Below are positions 44,976 through 54,735 of a stretch of DNA of 64,000 nt, one piece after another (the stretch's first letter is position 1; every line of letters begins with the position of its first letter). Both the position numbers and the translations under genes were made by a program. The stretch covers positions 1 to 64,000 of the forward strand of contig CALWUU010000044.1 of NCBI GenBank assembly GCA_944384835.1, read 5' to 3'. This DNA is from an uncultured Clostridia bacterium. GTDB lineage: Bacteria; Bacillota; Clostridia; Oscillospirales; Acutalibacteraceae. The notes beneath the pieces were generated by a model that was not told the origin of the DNA, searched no databases, and worked only from the letters and a program-made list of their open reading frames with translations.

Positions 44976-46733
44976 TTAAGATTTTTCCGGCAATAGAAGC
45001 GGCAGACGCACAGTAAATGTGGTTCCCTCTCCGGGTGTACTTTCCACACTTACCTCCCCGCCGTATAATACAGCCAAATGTTTTACAATCGACAAACCAA
45101 GCCCTGTACCACCAATTGCTCTGGATCTGCTGGTATCCACGCGGTAAAAACGTTCAAACAATCTGTTGAAGTGCTCTTCCTCAATGCCAATACCTGTATC
45201 CTGAATGCGGATCACTGCCATTTGGCGCGATTTCTCCGCAGTAATTTTGACAGAACCATTTGGTTTGTTATATTTAATTGCATTTTCAATTAAATTGCCA
45301 AGCATCTGCTGCAAACGAGATGAAGAACATGCAACATAAATACCATCTTCTAACTCTATTTTTAAAGTAATATTCTCCTTTTCTGCAATTGGATATAACC
45401 TTGCCACAGTTTCACGGATTTCCTGAGCTACATCACAACGCTGCTCTGTATTGTCTGGTTTTGCATTTTCAATTTGGGATAATACCAGCATGTCGTCAAT
45501 TAAGTGATGCAGACGTTCCGCTTCAATGTCCAAAACATCATAGAAATACCTGCGGGTTTCCTCATCTCTGTCAGCGCTTTTGAGCAATTCAATGCTGCCG
45601 CGTATTGCTGTAAGCGGTGTTTTCAGTTCATGCGTTACATTGGCAACAAACTCACTCCGCAGCTGTTCTAACTTGCTAATATGAGTGACATCCGCAATTA
45701 CAGCCAGTACTGCCGACTCTTTATTATTTTGGATGGGTGTTGCGTAAACGGTAAAAATGCGCTCGCCTTGCGCACTTGCTGCTGAAACAACGGTATCTTT
45801 AATCACTTTGTTTTCTTTTAAAGCCTGACTCATAAAAGCGGAAATTTTTCCCACCAATAAACTGCCCTCAAAAAATTTGCCTGTTTGCAAAGCGGCAACT
45901 CCAAGCATTTGTTTGGCGCTGTCATTTAAAAACAAAATTATATTCTCTGCATTTACAGCAAGAACGCCGTCATGCATTCCTTGCAAAACACCTTCCAGCT
46001 GATGCTGTTTGCTCTTCATTTCATCAATGGCCTGCTGCGTATTATCTGCCATTAAATTAAACGTACGAGCCAAGTTCCCCATTTCATCGGTGTAAATACC
46101 CTCTACACGGCTGGTATAATCTCCTTCTGCAATTTTTAAAGAAGCGTCTGATAACTTTTTCAGTGGTTTTGACAGTTTGGTAAAAATCAGCCATGTAACC
46201 AGAACTACAATGATACTTCCTGCAGCACCCGCAATCATAGCGTACATCCACACCATAGTAACCGCATGTGCCATTTCTTCAGTAGGCAATGCCGCCCTTA
46301 AAAAGTACCGGTCTTCTACCTGTACCGCAGCGTAATAATATTCTTTTTGAACGCTGTCGCTTTTACGGGTATCATAACCAATTTCTTCTTTTTGCGCTTG
46401 CTGTATTTCAGGACGATAAAGATGATTTTCGGCCGGAAGTTCACTTTGCTCGCTTACTCCACTGTCTCCAATTACATTTCCACCGGAATCTAAAATGGTA
46501 ATACGGATCTCTTGACCTTTTTCCTGCAATTTTTTTCCTATCTTAACGGCAAAACCTTGCGGATCTTGTCCAATATCTTCTACTTGAGATTCCATCATTG
46601 CCAATATGGAATCCAGTCGCCGTGTAAATTCCAATTGATATTGGTCCTGTACCAATTTTGCCGCTAAAGCAAACGCAACAAGAAAGCCGATTATGATAAT
46701 CGCTGCTGTACTTGCCATCAAGCGCTTCCTCAT
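44976..46733 (-). CDS. phoR: Phosphate-sensing histidine kinase PhoR
   Basis: A 585-residue kinase: two membrane helices (about 7-28 and 162-186) around an extracytoplasmic domain, HAMP (about 187-240), a PAS domain (about 245-345), HisKA with FVANVTHELKTPLTAIRG and HATPase with GIGIEEEHFNRLFERFYRVD and GGTGLGLSIV. This architecture with PAS is that of Gram-positive PhoR. It is last in the pst-pho operon, 12 bases after phoB. Confidence 0.93.
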   Translation of the reverse strand: MRKRLMASTAAIIIIGFLVAFALAAKLVQDQYQLEFTRRLDSILAMMESQVEDIGQDPQGFAVKIGKKLQEKGQEIRITILDSGGNVIGDSGVSEQSELPAENHLYRPEIQQAQKEEIGYDTRKSDSVQKEYYYAAVQVEDRYFLRAALPTEEMAHAVTMVWMYAMIAGAAGSIIVVLVTWLIFTKLSKPLKKLSDASLKIAEGDYTSRVEGIYTDEMGNLARTFNLMADNTQQAIDEMKSKQHQLEGVLQGMHDGVLAVNAENIILFLNDSAKQMLGVAALQTGKFFEGSLLVGKISAFMSQALKENKVIKDTVVSAASAQGERIFTVYATPIQNNKESAVLAVIADVTHISKLEQLRSEFVANVTHELKTPLTAIRGSIELLKSADRDEETRRYFYDVLDIEAERLHHLIDDMLVLSQIENAKPDNTEQRCDVAQEIRETVARLYPIAEKENITLKIELEDGIYVACSSSRLQQMLGNLIENAIKYNKPNGSVKITAEKSRQMAVIRIQDTGIGIEEEHFNRLFERFYRVDTSRSRAIGGTGLGLSIVKHLAVLYGGEVSVESTPGEGTTFTVRLPLLLPEKS

Positions 46734-46745
46734 AATCGGCCCCCT

Positions 46746-47441
46746 TTATTCACCCACAAATTTATAACCAACCCCGCGTACTGTTTGTAATAACTGCGGG
46801 GTATCCGGATTATCTTCAATTTTTTGGCGCAAATAGCGCACATGCACATCTACTGTACGGGTATCTCCAAAATATTCCACTCCCCATACTCTGTCAAGAA
46901 GCGTATCTCTTGTTAACACACGTCCTGTATTACGCATTAACATGACTAATAAATCAAACTCTTTTGCAGTAAGTTCTATTAATTTATCACCTTTGGTCAC
47001 AGTGTGAGAAATAATGTCAACTGTAATATCTCCGCCCTTAATTTTATCTTCCTGCTGCGGAGCGACTTGCTTTTCCGTTCGGCGCAGTACCGCACGCACA
47101 CGAGCGCAAACTTCTTTTACGCCAAACGGTTTTACAATATAATCATCAGCGCCCATTTCAAGTCCCAATACCTTATCCACTTCAGCACCTCGTGCTGTCA
47201 GCAATAAAATAGGAATGTATTTGGTATCTTCCTCGCTTCTCAAAGAACGGCATATGGTTAAGCCGTCCGGAGGCGGCATCATCCAGTCTAAAATGATAGC
47301 GTCAGGTTTGCGTTTTTGAATGGCTTCCAATAAAGAATTCCCGTCTGTAAACGTAGCTGTCTCAAAGCCTTCGTCTTTTAACCCAAAGGCTACCAATTTA
47401 CAAATATTCGGTTCATCGTCTGTCACATAAACCAACGCCAT
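46746..47441 (-). CDS. phoB: Phosphate response regulator PhoB/PhoP
   Basis: A 231-residue OmpR-family regulator with acceptor Asp52 (IILDWMMPPPDG), Lys in IVKPFG and a C-terminal winged helix (TRTVDVHVRYLRQKIEDNP). It probably binds the direct-repeat Pho box before pstS. Start at 47441 fits GGTGGAG six bases upstream; an earlier in-frame ATG lacks spacing. Confidence 0.94.
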   Translation of the reverse strand: MALVYVTDDEPNICKLVAFGLKDEGFETATFTDGNSLLEAIQKRKPDAIILDWMMPPPDGLTICRSLRSEEDTKYIPILLLTARGAEVDKVLGLEMGADDYIVKPFGVKEVCARVRAVLRRTEKQVAPQQEDKIKGGDITVDIISHTVTKGDKLIELTAKEFDLLVMLMRNTGRVLTRDTLLDRVWGVEYFGDTRTVDVHVRYLRQKIEDNPDTPQLLQTVRGVGYKFVGE

Positions 47442-47459
47442 ATTTTTCTCCACCCTTTA

Positions 47460-48167
47460 TCATGATTCCCCGTTAGCATCGTTTCCTGTAAGTACATGCG
47501 AACCGGATACTTCATGCTTATTCAAGTCAGGATGTTCTCCTGTCTCAATATAAATAACCCACTCTGCAATATTGGTTGCATGGTCAGCCATACGTTCTGC
47601 ATATTTTGTAATTAACAATAAATCCACATCACCCATAACATTGGTGCTTTGTGTAATTGTGCTGCTGATTTCCAAAATAATTTTAGAAAACATATTATCC
47701 ACATAATCATCGCTGGCACAAATATCTTTTGCTTCTTCCACGTCACGGCTGATAAATACATCCATAGCGCGGCGGAACATGTCTCTTGCCGCTTCCATCA
47801 TTTGAATAATTTTAGAAACAACCAAACTGTTTCCGTAAACTTGTCCTGTGCTTAAAATCTCACAAACATCCGCGCATTGGTCGCCTTCACGTTCAATATC
47901 AGTCAAAATTTTCAGACATGCGGCAATCATTCTTAAGTCTTTTGCAATTGGCTGCTGCAGTGCAATCAAATTCAGACATACAATTTCTATTTTATGTTCT
48001 TTGCGGTCAATCTCATGGTCATGCTCCGCAACATATCTGGCTTTTTCTATATCTACCGTACGCAGACATTCAATTGTTTTTTCAAATCTGTCATCTACAG
48101 TATTGCCCAAATCGGTCATTTCCCTAACAAGCTCTTCCAATTCATGATCAAATAATTTTCTTGGCAT
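47460..48167 (-). CDS. phoU: Phosphate signalling protein PhoU
   Basis: A 235-residue protein of two three-helix bundles, each with the PhoU metal-binding pattern (HEIDRKEHKIE about residue 50 and DDYVDNMFSKI about residue 155). PhoU links the Pst transporter to PhoR and dampens the response when phosphate is ample. GGAGG precedes ATG. It is 104 bases after pstB. Confidence 0.95.
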   Translation of the reverse strand: MPRKLFDHELEELVREMTDLGNTVDDRFEKTIECLRTVDIEKARYVAEHDHEIDRKEHKIEIVCLNLIALQQPIAKDLRMIAACLKILTDIEREGDQCADVCEILSTGQVYGNSLVVSKIIQMMEAARDMFRRAMDVFISRDVEEAKDICASDDYVDNMFSKIILEISSTITQSTNVMGDVDLLLITKYAERMADHATNIAEWVIYIETGEHPDLNKHEVSGSHVLTGNDANGES

Positions 48168-48271
48168 ACCTGTTACCTCCAGCCTTAGAAACGTATTGTT
48201 TCATATAGTATATCTATAATATCTTAGCATTTTTCTATGGAATTGTAAATATTTCCATACCATAATCAAAA

Positions 48272-49048
48272 TTAACCAAAACGGCCGGTAATGTAACGTT
48301 CGGTTCTTTCATCTTTTGGATTATTAAACATCGTCTGTGTATCTGTGTATTCTACAATTTCTCCTGTTAGGAAAAACGCTGTTTTATCTGCAATACGAGC
48401 CGCTTGCTGCATATTGTGAGTTACGATAATAACTGTATATTTTTCGCGCAAGTCGTCCATTAAATCTTCAATTTTTAAAGTAGAGATAGGATCCAATGCG
48501 GAAGTTGGTTCATCCATCAAGATAATATCAGGCTCGACAGCCAACGCGCGGGCAATGCACAAACGCTGCTGCTGTCCGCCGGACATACCCAATGCTGATT
48601 TTTTCAAACGATCTTTTACCTCATCCCATAACGCTGCGCTGCGCAAAGATTTTTCTACAATTTCATCCAGCTTAGATTTGTTCTTGATACCGTGTACCCT
48701 TGGACCATAAGCTATGTTGTCGTAAATAGACATTGGAAATGGATTCGCTTTTTGGAATACCATACCTGCGCGTTTTCTTAACAGGTTAATATCTGTACGG
48801 GGATCATAAATATCTTCTCCGTCAATGGTAATTTTACCGGTGATTTTACAGCCGTCCACCAAATCGTTCATACGGTTTAATGTTTTCAGGCAAGTAGATT
48901 TTCCACAGCCGGAAGGACCGATAAACGCAGTTACTTTGTTGGCCGGAATATCAATATTAAGACCTTTCAAAGCGTGAAAGTCGCCGTAATATAGATTTAA
49001 GTCTCTAACGGAAACTTTTGCGTTAGGATTGATTTCTGTACTACTCAT
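48272..49048 (-). CDS. pstB: Phosphate ABC transporter ATP-binding protein PstB
   Basis: The ATPase of the high-affinity phosphate importer. The 258-residue product has Walker [10 protein letters not shown], signature [15 protein letters not shown], Walker [13 protein letters not shown] and the PstB-specific C-terminus ending [11 protein letters not shown]. Six bases separate it from pstA. Confidence 0.97.
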   Translation of the reverse strand: MSSTEINPNAKVSVRDLNLYYGDFHALKGLNIDIPANKVTAFIGPSGCGKSTCLKTLNRMNDLVDGCKITGKITIDGEDIYDPRTDINLLRKRAGMVFQKANPFPMSIYDNIAYGPRVHGIKNKSKLDEIVEKSLRSAALWDEVKDRLKKSALGMSGGQQQRLCIARALAVEPDIILMDEPTSALDPISTLKIEDLMDDLREKYTVIIVTHNMQQAARIADKTAFFLTGEIVEYTDTQTMFNNPKDERTERYITGRFG

Positions 49049-49054
49049 GTGCTA

Positions 49055-49981
49055 CTATCCTTTCTTTAATACCTTAGAAAGCAAACTTGCCAAACGGTTT
49101 AATATAAAGATAAAAATTAATAAGACAGAGGCTGTGGCAAATGCAACGTTTAATGCATCCGGAGAAGCCGCCTCTCGTGCAGTCTGATATAAATGCAATG
49201 TAAGCGTACGTCCGCTGGACATAATCTGGGAAAAGAATCCATTGGGCATATTATACGATAAACCTGAAGTAAACAGCAATGCCGCAGATTCGCCAACAAT
49301 ACGCCCCATTGCCAAAATAACTGCCGTTAATACGCCCGGCATAGCACAAGGCAAAACAATACCCATAATCACGCGGAATTTTCCGGCACCCAGCGCCAGA
49401 GCTCCTTCTTTATAAGAACCGGGAACCGCCAGCAACGCTTCCTCCGTTGTACGAATAATAGTAGGAAGCACACAAATGGCCATAGTCAAACAACCGGCAA
49501 TAATAGAAGTCTGCAGTCTGAACAAAATACAAAATACCGTATAACCAAACAGACCGAATATAATAGAAGGAATACCGGAAAGAACCTCTGTGGTAAAACG
49601 AATTGCACGAACCAGTTTCCCTTGCTTTGCATATTGCGTCAGATAAATTGCCGCAGAAATACCGATTGGAGCCGATATCAGCAAGGTAATTACAACAATA
49701 TACAGGGTATTGATAATCATAGGCAGGATACCCTTCATACTTTCCCTCGTTTCCGAATATGGAGTAGAAAGGAAAGACCACGTGATATGCGGAACACCAT
49801 TCCATAAAATATAACCGATAATTCCAATCAAAGCAGCTACCGTAATGGCAGTTGCGGTGTAAATAATAATTCTTAATACAATATCAGAAGTGTGCTTTTT
49901 CTTCTGATATAAAGATTGCGGTTTACGAGGTTCCGGATTCTGTGCTGTATCTTGAGATACAGCTGCAGCATTAGTTTGCAT
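49055..49981 (-). CDS. pstA: Phosphate ABC transporter permease PstA
   Basis: A 308-residue permease with six predicted membrane helices and the EAA-like loop (EALLAVPGSYKEGALALGAGKFRVI). The N-terminal cytoplasmic tail of about 35 residues is Gln/Lys-rich. It overlaps pstC by 11 bases, showing coupled translation. Confidence 0.95.
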   Translation of the reverse strand: MQTNAAAVSQDTAQNPEPRKPQSLYQKKKHTSDIVLRIIIYTATAITVAALIGIIGYILWNGVPHITWSFLSTPYSETRESMKGILPMIINTLYIVVITLLISAPIGISAAIYLTQYAKQGKLVRAIRFTTEVLSGIPSIIFGLFGYTVFCILFRLQTSIIAGCLTMAICVLPTIIRTTEEALLAVPGSYKEGALALGAGKFRVIMGIVLPCAMPGVLTAVILAMGRIVGESAALLFTSGLSYNMPNGFFSQIMSSGRTLTLHLYQTAREAASPDALNVAFATASVLLIFIFILNRLASLLSKVLKKG

Positions 49982-51323
49982 TCACTTTCGCCCCTTTCCT
50001 TGAAATGATTGTAAAGGAAATATTGACAATCATAATAAAGATAAACAATACCAAACCGATTGCAAACAATGCCTGACGGTGCAAACCGGACGCATAAGAC
50101 ATTTCCATTGCAATACCTGTGGTTAAAAATCTTGTAGTGCCCAATAAAGTAGGCATATTGGCAACGTTACCTGCAACCATAATAACTGCCATGGTTTCAC
50201 CAATTGCTCGTCCAACGCCTAAAATAACACCTGAAAGGATACCCGATCTTGCGGCAGGAATTGTTACTTTAAAAATAGTTCTGATAGGTGTTGCTCCCAG
50301 ACCCAGCGAAGCTTCTCTATAGGACTTGGGTACAGCTCTGAGCGCGTTCTCCGTTACGTTTACAATGGTTGGTATTACCATAATCGCCAAAATAATAATC
50401 GCAGCCAATAAACTGTCACCAATGGTTTTACCCGGGAACATAGCTCTGATGGCAGGAACAATCACAAGCATTCCAAAGAAACCGTACACAACAGATGGAA
50501 TACCTGCCAGCAATTCAATTGCAGGGTGAATAATTTTTGCAACCCGCGGTCTTGCAATTTCGGTCAAAAATACCGCGGTTAAAATACCGATTGGAACACC
50601 TATGATAATCGCGCCCACAGTGCCGCAGATAGAAGCTAAAATTAAAGGCAAAATACCAAACTGATTGGTAGAAGCATCCCAAGTGGTACCGAATAAGAAC
50701 TTGAAAACACCTATCTCTGCCATAGCAGGAATACCTGCTGAGAAAATATAAATGGTAATGGTTAATACCGCAGCAATAGATACGCATGCAAAGGTGAGGA
50801 AAATCGCTCTTGCCAATTTTTCAACTCCCTGTGTAGACAGAGAAAGAACCGCGCAAACCAACCCCGCCACCAATACATAAATAAAGGGCACCATATAACC
50901 AACTGTAACGTTGCTGATATTCAAAGCTGTTACGTCAGATTGAATACTTGCCGTTGAAATTAATACAACAAGCGGTGTAATTGCAGAAAGAATAAACGAT
51001 AACCCCGATAACACAGGACGTTTAAAGAAAATAAGAATAGCACCTGCCAATGCAAATACGGCACCGGCAACTACTGCAATTCGAATTAAAACCGGTATAC
51101 CGATTAAAACGCTGGCTGTATCGGTTTCCACACGGAATCCACTTGCAATCAATAAATCCAAACCACTGGTTACATACTTTGTATCCTTAAATACAAACTG
51201 TGCATACGGCAGAAAAAACATAACAACTGATCCAACACCCAAAACTATTGTAATAATGCGCTTAATCAAGTTTATTTTTTCTAATTTCTTTTGAGCCGTA
51301 AGGTCATTCATCGAAATACCCAT
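49971..51323 (-). CDS. pstC: Phosphate ABC transporter permease PstC
   Basis: About 450 residues from the ATG at 51323 (an ATG four codons later is an alternative; GGTGGAG is close before both). It is longer than the usual 300-320 because of an N-terminal part with four extra hydrophobic segments (about 25-190) before the permease domain (about 195-445; EAA loop ENALRAVPKSYREASLGLGATPI). Such long PstC forms occur in clostridia. Confidence 0.9.
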   Translation of the reverse strand: MGISMNDLTAQKKLEKINLIKRIITIVLGVGSVVMFFLPYAQFVFKDTKYVTSGLDLLIASGFRVETDTASVLIGIPVLIRIAVVAGAVFALAGAILIFFKRPVLSGLSFILSAITPLVVLISTASIQSDVTALNISNVTVGYMVPFIYVLVAGLVCAVLSLSTQGVEKLARAIFLTFACVSIAAVLTITIYIFSAGIPAMAEIGVFKFLFGTTWDASTNQFGILPLILASICGTVGAIIIGVPIGILTAVFLTEIARPRVAKIIHPAIELLAGIPSVVYGFFGMLVIVPAIRAMFPGKTIGDSLLAAIIILAIMVIPTIVNVTENALRAVPKSYREASLGLGATPIRTIFKVTIPAARSGILSGVILGVGRAIGETMAVIMVAGNVANMPTLLGTTRFLTTGIAMEMSYASGLHRQALFAIGLVLFIFIMIVNISFTIISRKGAKVNAN

Positions 51324-51354
51324 TACTCCACCAAATCCTTCTTCCAACTTACAG

Positions 51355-52224
51355 TTATGCATTATCAGTTTTATTGGCTGTACCAATTAAACCAACATCT
51401 TTAATAATTTGCTGTCCTTCTGAAGATTCTATGAATTCGAACCATGCGTCAATCAACGCACTGTCTGTTCCTTTTTTATAAATCTGTATAAACGGACGCT
51501 GTACAGTATAAGTACCGTTTTCTATATTTTCTTCTGTGGCTTCGACACCGTCTACTCTGCAAGCCACTACGCTGTCGTTCAAAGATTCTAAAGAAACATA
51601 TCCAATTGCGGAAACGTCACTGGATATTTTAGTAACAATTTCGCCCGTTGATGAAAGCTCCGCTGCATATACAGGAGATTCAATGCTGAAAATAGATTCA
51701 AAGCCGTCTCGAGTTCCGGAAGCAGCTTCTCTTCCCAATGTAGTAATCGCTTGATCCTGACCGCCAAGCTCGCTCCAATTTGTAATTTCGCCTGTGAAAA
51801 TCTGTTTGATTTGCTCTGTTGTCAAATCCTGTATTGGATTGTCTTTGTGCACTGCAATGGCAATGCCGTCAATGGCAATTTGTTTTATCTCAAATTCTTC
51901 CGGATTTTCGGTTTCCTTCAAATCTCTGGACATATCACCAATCAGAGCAATACCCGACCGCACAGAGTTTGGTGCGTCACCGGAACCGGTACCGCTTTTT
52001 TCTACCGAAACACCGGGATATTTTTCGCTGAACGCCTCTCCCAACGCTTGGCACACTCTTGTCATAGAAGTAGAACCGTTTAATGTTAATTTACCTGCAA
52101 CTGTTCCACTCATATCCTGGCTTTCAGATAATTTGGTTCCTACAAGTTCGGGTCCGCAACCTGTAAGTAAGCCAACTGAAGCTACTAATAATAATATGGT
52201 AAGCAGGGATAAAATCTTTTTCAT
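51355..52224 (-). CDS. pstS: Phosphate-binding lipoprotein PstS
   Basis: A 289-residue lipoprotein with lipobox (LLTGC, Cys23) after a short signal sequence, then the PBP-like 2 domain binding phosphate: GSTSMTRVC near 53, the EKSGTGSGDAPNSVRSG segment and REAASGTRDGFES. It delivers phosphate to PstCA on the outer face of the membrane. First gene of the operon behind the Pho-box-like repeats. Confidence 0.96.
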   Translation of the reverse strand: MKKILSLLTILLLVASVGLLTGCGPELVGTKLSESQDMSGTVAGKLTLNGSTSMTRVCQALGEAFSEKYPGVSVEKSGTGSGDAPNSVRSGIALIGDMSRDLKETENPEEFEIKQIAIDGIAIAVHKDNPIQDLTTEQIKQIFTGEITNWSELGGQDQAITTLGREAASGTRDGFESIFSIESPVYAAELSSTGEIVTKISSDVSAIGYVSLESLNDSVVACRVDGVEATEENIENGTYTVQRPFIQIYKKGTDSALIDAWFEFIESSEGQQIIKDVGLIGTANKTDNA

Positions 52225-52278
52225 CCTTGTTTAACCTCCAACCAATCATGTTTTATCTGTTTCATTTTAATCGTCCAA

Positions 52279-52295
52279 TGTTAAATCTATGTTAA
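52279..52295 (-). promoter_or_regulatory. Pho box (direct repeats) before pstS
   Basis: Two TTAACA hexamers on the minus strand (52295-52290 and 52284-52279) are spaced by 11 bases, the pattern bound by PhoP/PhoB dimers in Gram-positives. A -10-like TAAAAT (52271-52266) follows. It should drive pstSCAB-phoU-phoBR under phosphate starvation. Confidence 0.65.
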
Positions 52296-52390
52296 ATCTC
52301 CCTTAGAAACTTTTAAAAAAAATTCATAAATTACTAATTTTAATTTATAAAATAGATTAAATTTAAAAAATATAGTTATGCCGAAAGAGA

Positions 52391-52421
52391 CAAAAGCGCT
52401 ATGAAATTCATAGCGCTTTTG
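52391..52421 (-). terminator. Terminator after the DUF6514 gene
   Basis: A perfect 15-bp inverted repeat around one base (52391-52405 with 52407-52421), about 33 bases downstream of the DUF6514 stop, with T-rich DNA beyond on the minus strand. Confidence 0.75.
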
Positions 52422-52453
52422 AAATATTTCACGTTACTTTATCAATCTAAATC

Positions 52454-52699
52454 TTAAATCTGTTCTTCTACAATTTCTTTTAGCTGTTCAGGAAAAACAA
52501 TTCCTCTCATCAATTTATTACATAACCGCATTGCTCTAACAGTGCTTCTGGTTACTTGTTCATATTTAGAGCAAAGCAACTCATTTTCTGTCTCTTGTAA
52601 TATTGTAATGGTATAACCTTCTCTTCTGCTCCCCGCCAAATAATATTTTAAAATACATGTTCCGTTATGAACCACAACTCTCCCCAATAGTCTTCTCAT
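52454..52699 (-). CDS. DUF6514 family protein
   Basis: An 81-residue protein with the pattern of DUF6514 proteins of Oscillospiraceae: a short beta hairpin (CILKYYLAGSRREGYTITI) and a C-terminal helical part with VRAMRLCNKLMRGIVFPEQLKEIVEE. Function unknown. Its promoter is probably TTGTGT-N17-TATGAT about 60 bases upstream and AGGAG precedes ATG. Confidence 0.7.
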   Translation of the reverse strand: MRRLLGRVVVHNGTCILKYYLAGSRREGYTITILQETENELLCSKYEQVTRSTVRAMRLCNKLMRGIVFPEQLKEIVEEQI

Positions 52700-53132
52700 T
52701 CACATTCTCCTATTTGCAAGCATAATTGTAAAACAAGTTACGTGAAATATTTTCACTATTATCATACGTAACTGCAATCAAAAACACAATAATAATTGCT
52801 CCAAAAATATGTAGAAAATACTTATAATGCCATATATACCCAAAATATAACAAAATTAACATATATCTTGTTATAACAAACATAAAAACAAGATTGTAAT
52901 CACGAAAGTGTTGAAGACAAACGCAAAACTTTCTATAAATAATATAAAAAATGTGAATCTTTTTAAACAAAATAAAACTAAAAATAATATTTAGTCTATT
53001 ATGCGTTTAAATTCAACAATTTCAACCATTTTCAACGAAAAAAGAAAGTTTATAGTTTATTTACAAATAAATGAAAGAATTTCACAATTTATATCATTTA
53101 TCTGAACAATTTGCTTATATAGGAGTAGCAAT
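52700..53132. other. AT-rich intergenic stretch
   Basis: Very AT-rich, with the DUF6514 promoter at its left end and short palindromes such as TTGTTATAACAA near 52872. A weak minus-strand frame of 86 codons (52710-52970) starts with TTG, has no ribosome-binding site and is judged not coding. No clear promoter for the dockerin gene was found here. Confidence 0.4.
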
Positions 53133-53159
53133 ATGGCAAATTTTGTATTTAAATGGTGA
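53133..53159 (+). CDS. Short leader peptide before the dockerin gene
   Basis: Eight codons (MANFVFKW, stop TGA) preceded by AGGAG seven bases upstream, ending five bases before the dockerin ATG. The better ribosome-binding site belongs to this mini-frame, so it may couple or regulate translation of the downstream gene. It may also be fortuitous. Confidence 0.35.
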   Translation: MANFVFKW

Positions 53160-53164
53160 GATAA

Positions 53165-54691
53165 ATGAAAAAGAGCGTGCGAACGAAAAAATATTATTTA
53201 TTGCTTATAGTCGCTTTATTGTCAGTGGCAAGTTTACTGTGCGGCGCAACCTTAATTGGTATTTCTATGACTACGCCTATGGGTACAAAACTGAATATTT
53301 CAGTAGGCTCCTCCACACAACTGGTTCCCAAGAAAGATGAAGGTTATTTTCTCATTCAAAATCAAGATCAAGGAACCTATATTGGATTACTAAGCCAACA
53401 AGGCTATATCTTACAGGAACAAACGTTTGACACAAACTATCAGGAAATTTGTTATTCTGAGGACTATTTATATATTTTAATGCCGGAATCGCAAAGTAAA
53501 TCTTCCATTATTACTTACAATTTATCCGATACTACGGCAGCAAACTATCACATTACAGAACTGAGTACCGCTTTATATTCTTTTACAGCCTCTCAGGACG
53601 GTACCATTTATGGCGTTAACTATTGGGACAGATACAATTTGCTTGCATATACCAATGTAGCAGAAAAAAATTCGGCCCAGCCAATTTCCTTAAATTCATT
53701 TGAAACAAGCTTAGATAAATTATGTACTTCTCCTGATAATATTCTCTATATCTCATGCAAGAATATGACAGACATATATACTGCATCTACCGCACAAGGA
53801 CTGCCCTATCAGTTCACCTTGAATCAAGCGGGTAAAAATATGCCGTCTTTTTCACCTCATACCCTTACAGATAATATCTTGTTCGATCTTAACGGTTATT
53901 TATACCAGATGCATCCAAATGAATCTCCATTATTTACCCAATTGAGCCCTACTCGTTATTCAAATGCCAGTGTTCTCACGGGAACCAAAATTTTAGTTTC
54001 TTCCGAATCAACAGATTATCTGGAGGAGTTTGATTTAAACGGAGCATCACAAAACCGCTATCAGATAACAGGAGAGTGTATTGCACTGGCAACAAATACG
54101 AAAGACACAGGTATTTTACTCAAACAGGATGAATCGATTTATTTTGTTACACTGTCCGAACTTAGCAGCACAGAAGATCTTCCCGATGCTTCTGAGTCTA
54201 ATTCCACCTCCAGTACCACCAATGAAAGTGACCATGAAAGTGATCCCTCATCTGATCCGGATACTTCTTCAGGCTACCCTCATCAGCTGGAAAGCGATAC
54301 ATTTTTCATCGACCGCAGCAATAATACTATTTTATTGCCTCCAACCACTACGTTTGCAGTGTTACGTGATAGTTTGAACTCAACCAAAGATACCATTATC
54401 ATGAAAAATCTAAGCGGCACCACTATAAACAGCGGAAATCTTGGTACAGGCTATACAGTTGCATTGCAAATTGAAGGCTCGATTATAGATGAGCTTACAA
54501 TTATAGTCAAAGGAGATATTAATGGAACCGGCACGGTTAACTCCAGAGATGTACAGTTGCTTTATGATCAATTAAACGGAGCCGAAACTTTATCTGACAT
54601 TCCATTATTAGCCTGTGATATGAACAACGATGAATTAATAGATACCGGCGATTTATTGTTATTAAAACAGCAAATTGCTTCCGCACAATAA
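53165..54691 (+). CDS. Membrane-anchored dockerin-domain protein
   Basis: A 508-residue surface protein: N-terminal membrane anchor (about 10-35), a beta-propeller-like region (about 50-330, repeated aromatic strands), a Ser/Thr/Asp linker (about 335-370), a small beta module (about 375-448) and a C-terminal type I dockerin (about 449-508). The dockerin has two calcium loops, DINGTGTVNSRD and DMNNDELIDTGD, each followed by a helix. Dockerins bind cohesins; a cohesin protein lies 4 kb away. The start follows GGTGAG. Confidence 0.82.
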   Translation: MKKSVRTKKYYLLLIVALLSVASLLCGATLIGISMTTPMGTKLNISVGSSTQLVPKKDEGYFLIQNQDQGTYIGLLSQQGYILQEQTFDTNYQEICYSEDYLYILMPESQSKSSIITYNLSDTTAANYHITELSTALYSFTASQDGTIYGVNYWDRYNLLAYTNVAEKNSAQPISLNSFETSLDKLCTSPDNILYISCKNMTDIYTASTAQGLPYQFTLNQAGKNMPSFSPHTLTDNILFDLNGYLYQMHPNESPLFTQLSPTRYSNASVLTGTKILVSSESTDYLEEFDLNGASQNRYQITGECIALATNTKDTGILLKQDESIYFVTLSELSSTEDLPDASESNSTSSTTNESDHESDPSSDPDTSSGYPHQLESDTFFIDRSNNTILLPPTTTFAVLRDSLNSTKDTIIMKNLSGTTINSGNLGTGYTVALQIEGSIIDELTIIVKGDINGTGTVNSRDVQLLYDQLNGAETLSDIPLLACDMNNDELIDTGDLLLLKQQIASAQ

Positions 54692-54694
54692 AAT

Positions 54695-54727
54695 AAAAAG
54701 GACGAGGAAATTCCTCGTCCTTTTTGT
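54695..54727 (+). terminator. Bidirectional terminator after the dockerin gene
   Basis: A perfect 15-bp stem (54695-54709 with 54711-54725) with U-tracts on both strands, between two converging genes. Confidence 0.9.
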
Positions 54728-54735
54728 TGTTTCAA

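Noticed and set aside
52710-52970. Minus-strand frame of 86 codons with hydrophobic residues
   Set aside because: Starts with TTG without a ribosome-binding site, lies in very AT-rich DNA and overlaps the likely promoter of the DUF6514 gene.
53071-53340. Frame overlapping the start of the dockerin gene
   Set aside because: Different frame, poor context and no family; the dockerin gene has clear domains.
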